Assembly: GCA_964526045.1 (NCBI GenBank)
Contig: CAZGIF010000005.1
Coordinates: 62,001-126,000, forward strand
DNA length: 64,000 bases
Direction of reading: 5' to 3'
From: CAZGIF01 sp964526045
Lineage (GTDB): Bacteria; Patescibacteriota; Gracilibacteria; Absconditabacterales; Absconditicoccaceae
Position numbers and translations under genes: made by a program. The notes beneath the pieces were generated by a model, which was not told the origin of the DNA, did not search any database, and saw only the letters and a program-made list of their open reading frames with translations. The number at the start of each line of letters is the position of its first letter. Position 1 is the stretch's first letter. Positions 59,085-64,000 of the stretch are shown here, piece after piece.

Positions 59085-59116
59085 ACACGAATCACGTCAG
59101 GAGAGTTTTTTTTTAG
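59085..59116 (+). repeat. Second copy of the terminator-like hairpin
   Basis: TCTCCTGACACGAATCAC then GTCAGGAGAG and nine T: about 24 of 28 bases match the rseP terminator 1.8 kb away. Here both flanking genes run on the minus strand while the T-tract is on the plus strand. Confidence 0.7.
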
Positions 59117-59149
59117 TTTTAGTGTTTTTAGTTTATTTTTAAACAAGTT

Positions 59150-59947
59150 TTATACTTTTTTACATTGACTGTACTCATTGTATGCATCAGTTGCGTGTAC
59201 TGAAACTCTTGTATTGTTTGTCTCTGATACAACAAACGTATCATAATCAACACTCATTTTTACGAGTCACATATCTCACAAACAATAGATATTTTTTCCA
59301 TCATCTGCATATCGACGGTGAGTAAGTGCAAGATTTTTGATATCCAATCATGGAATATATTGCACGAATCATCTCAAAAATACTGTATTATGATCTTTTG
59401 CCAAGTCATTTCACAAATACTTAAATGTAGATGAAGTTGCTCAATACAACAACAATCATTTTCTATACACACCAAAATCATTTTTAGTATAATGTTTGTG
59501 AATTACTTTGAATCATTCTCGTAATGCCAATGGCATTGTATTTTTTTTATAGTACATCTTTGTAGTACTTTTTGCATATTTTCAGTTAGTTTCTAGTGAA
59601 TTTTGAGCAACATCAATTTTTTGAAGTTGAACATAACTTTCTGTACATCCCTCATCTTCAAAACAATAATTAACATAGTATAATCAATTCTTATCTTGGA
59701 CATAATACATACTATAAAAAACGAAACTGACTGGATCTAGGTCAGATACCTTTTTTCATACAAAATAGACAGATTCTGTTGTGACTGCCCATGAAGCATC
59801 GTGTTGAGTAAAGTTTTCTTCTGATGAGATAACCGTATCGTCTCGCATCACAATATTTTCTGATTGTACATATCGATCTACATTTTCTGCTGCATACGTC
59901 GTCATACACAGACTCAAGAACAAACTCAAACAAACTAGATATTTCAT
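59150..59947 (-). CDS. Exported DKNYY-family protein
   Basis: 265 residues. Signal peptide 1-20 (cut near TYA-AE). The family pattern repeats: VQDKNGLYYVN, then STFKYLGNDLAKDHNTVFL, then LDIKNLALTHRRYADDGKNIYCLGD, each a D-(K/H/G)-N near an aromatic strand. DKNYY proteins are secreted and of unknown function. Many glycines are TGA. It precedes the 565-residue exported gene on the same strand. Confidence 0.75.
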
Positions 59948-60085
59948 AAAATACAATAATTAATAAAAAAATTTTTGAATAGTTCTACACTAATGTACTA
60001 ATACTAAAGTCGTAAATTCTCTATAAAAGTTATAGAATATAATTTTTATAAATAATCAGCAATATATGTCAACACTATTTTTGAC

Positions 60086-60118
60086 AAAAAAAATCACAAA
60101 CAATATGTTTGTGGTTTA
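60086..60118 (-). terminator. Terminator after the DUF3127 gene
   Basis: On the minus strand AACCACAAAC, ATATT loop, GTTTGTGATT then a T-tract of eight. Confidence 0.85.
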
Positions 60119-60139
60119 TGATACTCAATAAGATAGAAA

Positions 60140-60463
60140 CTAGAACGGAAGATCATCGTCTTCATCAGGAGTTGTAGTAGATACTCATGCTCATGATGCA
60201 TCTCATCATGTGATTTTTCGAGCAGTAATTCCATTAAAGTATCTTCATTTATATTCTCTAGCACGAAAGTTAAGAGAAGCTGTAACAGTATCTCATACAT
60301 TGTACGATGAAAGCATTTGTGTTTTGTCTCACAAAAGATCAATAGAAATTGAACTTGGATATTGTGAATCTAATTCTTCAACAACAAACATTATTTTTGG
60401 CAATTCTTTATCTCCGATTTTTTCTTCTTCTCAAATATGAATAATTTTTCACGTAAAGTCCAT
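60140..60463 (-). CDS. DUF3127 (OB-fold, SSB-like tail) protein
   Basis: 107 residues. FTGKIIHIGEEE, FVVEELDSQYPSSISIDLLGDK, NVGDTVTASLNFRAREYKGRYF and ARKITGG match DUF3127. The protein ends in EDDDLPF, the acidic tip used by single-stranded DNA-binding proteins to recruit partners. An ssDNA role is thus likely. Start ATG; the next gene upstream ends 45 bases before. Confidence 0.82.
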
Positions 60464-60508
60464 AATACATAACATAACAAATAAAAACAGTTTTTTTGTG
60501 GCTCTTTT

Positions 60509-61108
60509 TTATAGTTGACTATACAAATCTCCCAATTGTTGTTCTTGTTCTTGTTTTGCTTGTTGTTGCAATTCTTCTCTTCAAAGAGATTCTATCATCA
60601 ATTTTCGTCTTTGTAATCTTGCTTGTCTTTGTGACATAATTGCTTGTGCTTCCTTTTCATCTTCTTTGATCAAGATTTGAAGATTCATTTGTTCTTCAAT
60701 ATAGATTTCATACAATCTTAATATTTGGAAAGATCGCAATTCGATAACTTTTTTTACAACTGTTTGGTCTCCGCTTTTGACAGAAATGGTAAGGTCGTAA
60801 ATTTTTTCTCATGCTTCATTTTTTGGTTGTTCTTCTCATTCTTTTACCTCAGGTTTTTCAAACAAACATTCACTACTGAATGAAGCTCAAACCAACTGCA
60901 ACAAAAGATTTCGATCAAACTCAGCTTTGAGTTCATCAGGCACATTGTAAGCAATGCTTTTAAAATTAATGAGATATTCTCTATATCGTTGTTGATCTCT
61001 TACATCTCATGTAATTGGACCAAAAAACTTTTCGTATTTTTCAACGACTTCTTTTTTATCTTCTTTCTCTCTCAACTCATCAACGAATGCTTGAAAATTA
61101 AACAACAT
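60509..61108 (-). CDS. Hypothetical helical protein
   Basis: 199 residues. Acidic and basic helices throughout, with a strong coiled coil from about 130 to the end (EDEKEAQAIMSQRQARLQRR), closing in a Gln/Glu-rich run. No family recognised and no signal peptide. Only four TGA glycines. It shares orientation with the DUF3127 gene. Confidence 0.6.
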
Positions 61109-61199
61109 GTACCTTCAAAATAAGATAAAATTATTACGCTAAATCATATAAAATACATCAACCGATGCAAGACATTTTATCAAAAAGTTATAATTTTTC

Positions 61200-61844
61200 C
61201 TAATCTATATGATAAAAATCTTGAATCTGATACATACTGTTGGTTGGCCGCTGTGTTGACGGATTACGAATTCGTATATATCCAAACATCCAAAATCACT
61301 GACTATGGCGATACCCCGCATTTACATCTCCCGAGAAGTATACCAAAACATCTCAACTATAATACTTTTGTGGCAGGAGTCAAAAAGAGATATTGCTGAC
61401 ATAGGTGGACGTAGGATCACTAATAGGAGTGTGAACACCATCGATCACTGCCTCTAATCGACATTTTTTGCCATAAGCTTCTTGTGCAAACAAAGTCATA
61501 TCACCAGAAAAGGGAACACAATCCCCTGTTTGATACACACGTGATGATACAGAACCGGAAAAAGCAATCTCATAAGCTATTCATTGAGACAACCAAGCAG
61601 GTTCTTCAAGGTCTGTGTCATAAATAGCATAATCTAAAAGGGTATTATCAGACATATTTTGCAAAAAAGATTGCATATATCATACATCTTGTTGCAAAGT
61701 TTTTTCATGTGAAACTTTGACAGATATAGTACTAATTTGCATATACGCCCTAATCAATATCGACATCAACATAGCAGTAATAGTCATCACGATAAGCAAC
61801 TCGGTCAAGGTGAATCAGGCTTTTTTTTGTCCAAAAAGAAACAT
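61200..61844 (-). CDS. Prepilin-like protein (PilW/GspJ type)
   Basis: 214 residues. The prepilin cleavage and methylation site is QKKAG-FTLTELLIV, with Glu at position 5 of the mature form and TGA as the cut-site Gly. The hydrophobic helix runs to about 30. The globular part has two Cys (about 109 and 128) that could pair. It is third in the pseudopilin string. Confidence 0.82.
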
Positions 61845-61889
61845 ACGAAATTTACGAAGTGCAATAAAACATAAGACTATAGCTCATAG

Positions 61890-62579
61890 TTATGGTTCTA
61901 CATTTCACACAAAACTTTCAATACGGGCTTCTCACGTATACGATCATTGCTGAAACAACACAACAGAACTTACTTTCACTAGCTGTGTTGCAAGTACATC
62001 TGCATGAGGAAGATACTCAATTGGTTCAAATTGTATATATCTGGCAAAAGCGGTAGGCTCTCATAGACGCTCATCTTGGTCTGCATATCCATATCGTGCA
62101 AATCAAGGCTGTCACGTATTCACATTTCATGAATTCCAATAGTTGAATATTTGTGCTTGTTCCCAATGATCCATAAATGAACTTCAAGACCAAGAATGAA
62201 CAGAAACATAAGGAAGATTTTGTGCGCGAGGATCATATCAAACAAATGCCACATCATATGCAGTTTGTCCAGAATACAATTGAAATGATGCATCACAAAC
62301 ACTGTCTTCTTCTGAAAGCTCTATAATATCTTGCGTCTGCTTCGCTATCAGACAGTCTCGAGGATAATATGTCACATTATTTGTATCTCTTATTTGAAAT
62401 ACCAACTCCATACCTTCTTTTGCAAGAGCAAAAGCTCTAGATTTTATATGTACTTGCGTAATAGTCGAAAGATTTTGTGTAATAACTGTCAACACCGCAA
62501 TAATTCCAATACCAAATACAGCCAAAGCGACCATAATTTCTATTAGAGTCATTCAGGAGAACATTCTGTTATTTTGCAT
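61890..62579 (-). CDS. Prepilin-like protein (PilV/GspI type)
   Basis: 229 residues. Cleavage site FSG-MTLIEIMVALAVFGIG, cut after a TGA glycine. The first 36 bases overlap the end of the upstream prepilin gene, so translation is coupled. The mature part has a region rich in Trp, Tyr and His (VHSWSGSSFMDHWEQ), suggesting a surface-exposed tip or minor subunit. Confidence 0.82.
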
Positions 62580-63094
62580 GTTTTGGGGGCAAAATTAAAA
62601 CAATACGGCTGATTCGTTACCGAAGACCTTGTGACAACATCCATCGAATCATACACTTCTCCGTCTAGAGTAAGAGTACATACAACAGCAAATGGCTCAA
62701 AAAAAATCTGACCGAGTGTTCACGTTGTCGATTGTCATTGTTCGGACATCCCAGCAGAGAAAATATGTCAGACAATCTTGTCTACAAAAATATTATCATA
62801 CACCAAAGGAACGACAGTTCAAGACAAGTCACTATACTCAAAATTCATAGTATTTTTTGCAACTTCAAACGCCACAGTCATACCAGAAAAAACCTGACCA
62901 TCATGTCGTTTTGTCATCATTGTTTGGGTTGTATATCTTGTATAATCAGACAAAAGGGTCTCTTTTTGATATTGAACATCTATATATGACAAACGATCTC
63001 GTCCAAACTGCATACTAATACCAAAAAGAATCGATATTATACCAAGTACAACAACGATTTCGATCAGTGTAAATCATTTTTTGAGAGAAAACAT
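62543..63094 (-). CDS. Prepilin-like protein (FimT/GspH type)
   Basis: 183 residues. MFSLKKG-FTLIEIVVVLGIISIL is a classical type IV prepilin start with the cut-site Gly as TGA. A strand-rich C-terminal domain has two or more Cys. Overlaps the next gene by 37 bases. Minor pseudopilins like this prime pilus assembly or DNA-uptake fibres. Confidence 0.82.
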
Positions 63095-63137
63095 AATATA
63101 TATGTATTCATAGTGCACTACATTTGCAACAACTTTT

Positions 63138-64000
63138 TTACATTTGTACTGCATCCATAATATTGAAAATCACTCAAAAGACACCCAGAGCTACAACAAC
63201 GATAACACCTCATATAACAACCATCATAATAGGTTCAATAACTTTTGAAAGTCAGTCAATATTTGTACGCAAGTCCTCTTCGTATATTTCAACAACATTA
63301 GCAAAACTTTCTGACAAATTCGCTGTCTTTTCTCCAACTTTAATCAACGCAGTTACTGTAGTTGGAATAAGATCGTTGTACATACTCATTCACTCATATA
63401 TCGTTCATCATCTAAGCAAAACAGAAGAAACATAATCTAACAAAGGATCATACAAAGGCACATCCAGAATATTCTTCAACAACCTAAACACCTCTACATA
63501 ATTCATTCACGCATCGAGCATAATTCTCGCATACCTACTCAGCTTGATAAGATAATACGCTTGTGTGATTTGTCAAAGAACAGGTACAGACAAAATAAAA
63601 CGAAACAATACTTTTTGTCCCGTATCGGTTGAAAATATAATAACAAGCAAAAAACCCACAAAAAAGATTCCAGTCAACACAAGGAGTCGTTTTTCTACCA
63701 AAAAAGCAGAAATGGACTGCAAAAAACGAGTAATTCGAGGCAATTCCATGTCTGGAAATTGTGTTGCGATATCAAAAATACTTGGCAACACAAAAGCAAA
63801 CAACGAAATAATAGCTCATATTGCAATAACAATTAGCATAACAGGATATGTTAGTGCAGACTTATATTTATTTTGCATTGTTTGTATAAACTGGTATTCA
63901 TTTGATAATGACTGTACAACAACACCAAGATTTCACGAATGTTCTCACGACTTAATAATTGTCACATCTCATTCATCAAAATACTCAGGCTGTCTCAACA
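63138..64000 (-). CDS. pilC: Type IV pilus / type II secretion inner-membrane protein PilC-like (5' cut by window)
   Basis: About 287 C-terminal residues visible. The type II secretion F domain appears twice: SGEHSGNLGVVVQSLS with TYPVMLIVIAIGAI, and KVGEKTANLSESFANV with EPIMMVVIGGVIV; the membrane helices follow each. It forms the platform for the pilus motor. The motor ATPase and the prepilin peptidase must lie beyond the window edge. Confidence 0.9.

Noticed and set aside
1..64000. Assignment to Gracilibacteria on TGA=Gly alone
   Set aside because: CGA at invariant Trp positions argues for Absconditabacteria; Gracilibacteria are not known for that change.

Overview
The window reads as a low-GC, gene-dense Candidate Phyla Radiation genome that uses two codon reassignments. 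In the standard code almost every gene is broken by TGA. Reading TGA as glycine (translation table 25) restores full-length proteins, and TGA then falls on invariant glycines: the HELGH zinc motif of RseP, the Walker A loops of DnaA and UvrA, the GroEL GPKG loop and the GroEL GGM tail. In addition CGA, and probably CGG, stands where families have tryptophan: YTWWxYR and GWRIDY of exonuclease III, DPW of ribosomal protein S1, RPDxxxAWR of a flavin monooxygenase, SGWW of two DUF805 proteins. An Arg tRNA with anticodon GCG instead of the usual inosine-type ACG fits this. Together these point to Absconditabacteria (SR1), order Absconditabacterales, rather than Gracilibacteria. All products below assume TGA=Gly and CGA=Trp.

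Layout. 1-7.2 kb: 3' end of dnaG, an S-layer-homology protein, a Cas4/RecB-like nuclease, a degenerate PriA with a PH-domain membrane protein, gatC and a lysozyme-like protein. 7.2-9.7 kb: small coiled-coil or lipoprotein genes and a Nudix hydrolase. 9.8-13.9 kb (minus): a string ending in greA, a divergent PAP2 protein, an FtsQ-like protein and hrcA. 14-20.6 kb (plus): yraN, a lipoprotein, the CtpA protease, Nudix, LD-carboxypeptidase, ferredoxin, a sigma factor, HU and tRNA-Arg(GCG). 20.6-24.3 kb: an APH-like kinase and a groES-orf-groEL operon.

24.3-30 kb (minus): two probable exported proteins, one a 991-residue lipoprotein with a clan CD (caspase/gingipain-type) catalytic dyad; exonuclease III; a Ser-Gly pentad-repeat protein. 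30-32 kb: tRNA-Arg(CCT), rpsO, S1. 32-35.5 kb (minus): mscS, lgt, a Gln-rich membrane protein, xseB. 35.6-39.7 kb: uvrA and two DUF805 membrane proteins. 39.8-41.8 kb: an unknown gene and ruvB. 41.9-51 kb: FAD monooxygenase, ksgA, a Kazal-like exported protein (minus), a KefB-type antiporter, an HEYTH-containing protein, uvrC. 51-57 kb: dnaA with a vWA membrane protein, DUF4230, rnpA, tatD, rseP. 57-61 kb: exported proteins and a DUF3127 protein. 61-64 kb: type IV pilus or pseudopilus genes ending in a truncated pilC.

The gene set covers replication, repair (UvrA, UvrC, RuvB, XthA, XseB), protein quality control (HrcA, GroESL, CtpA, RseP), a lipoprotein-rich cell surface and DNA-uptake-like pili. 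Central metabolism is almost absent, as in an epibiont. No CRISPR array, insertion sequence, rRNA or prophage was seen, and no gap between genes exceeds about 220 bases.
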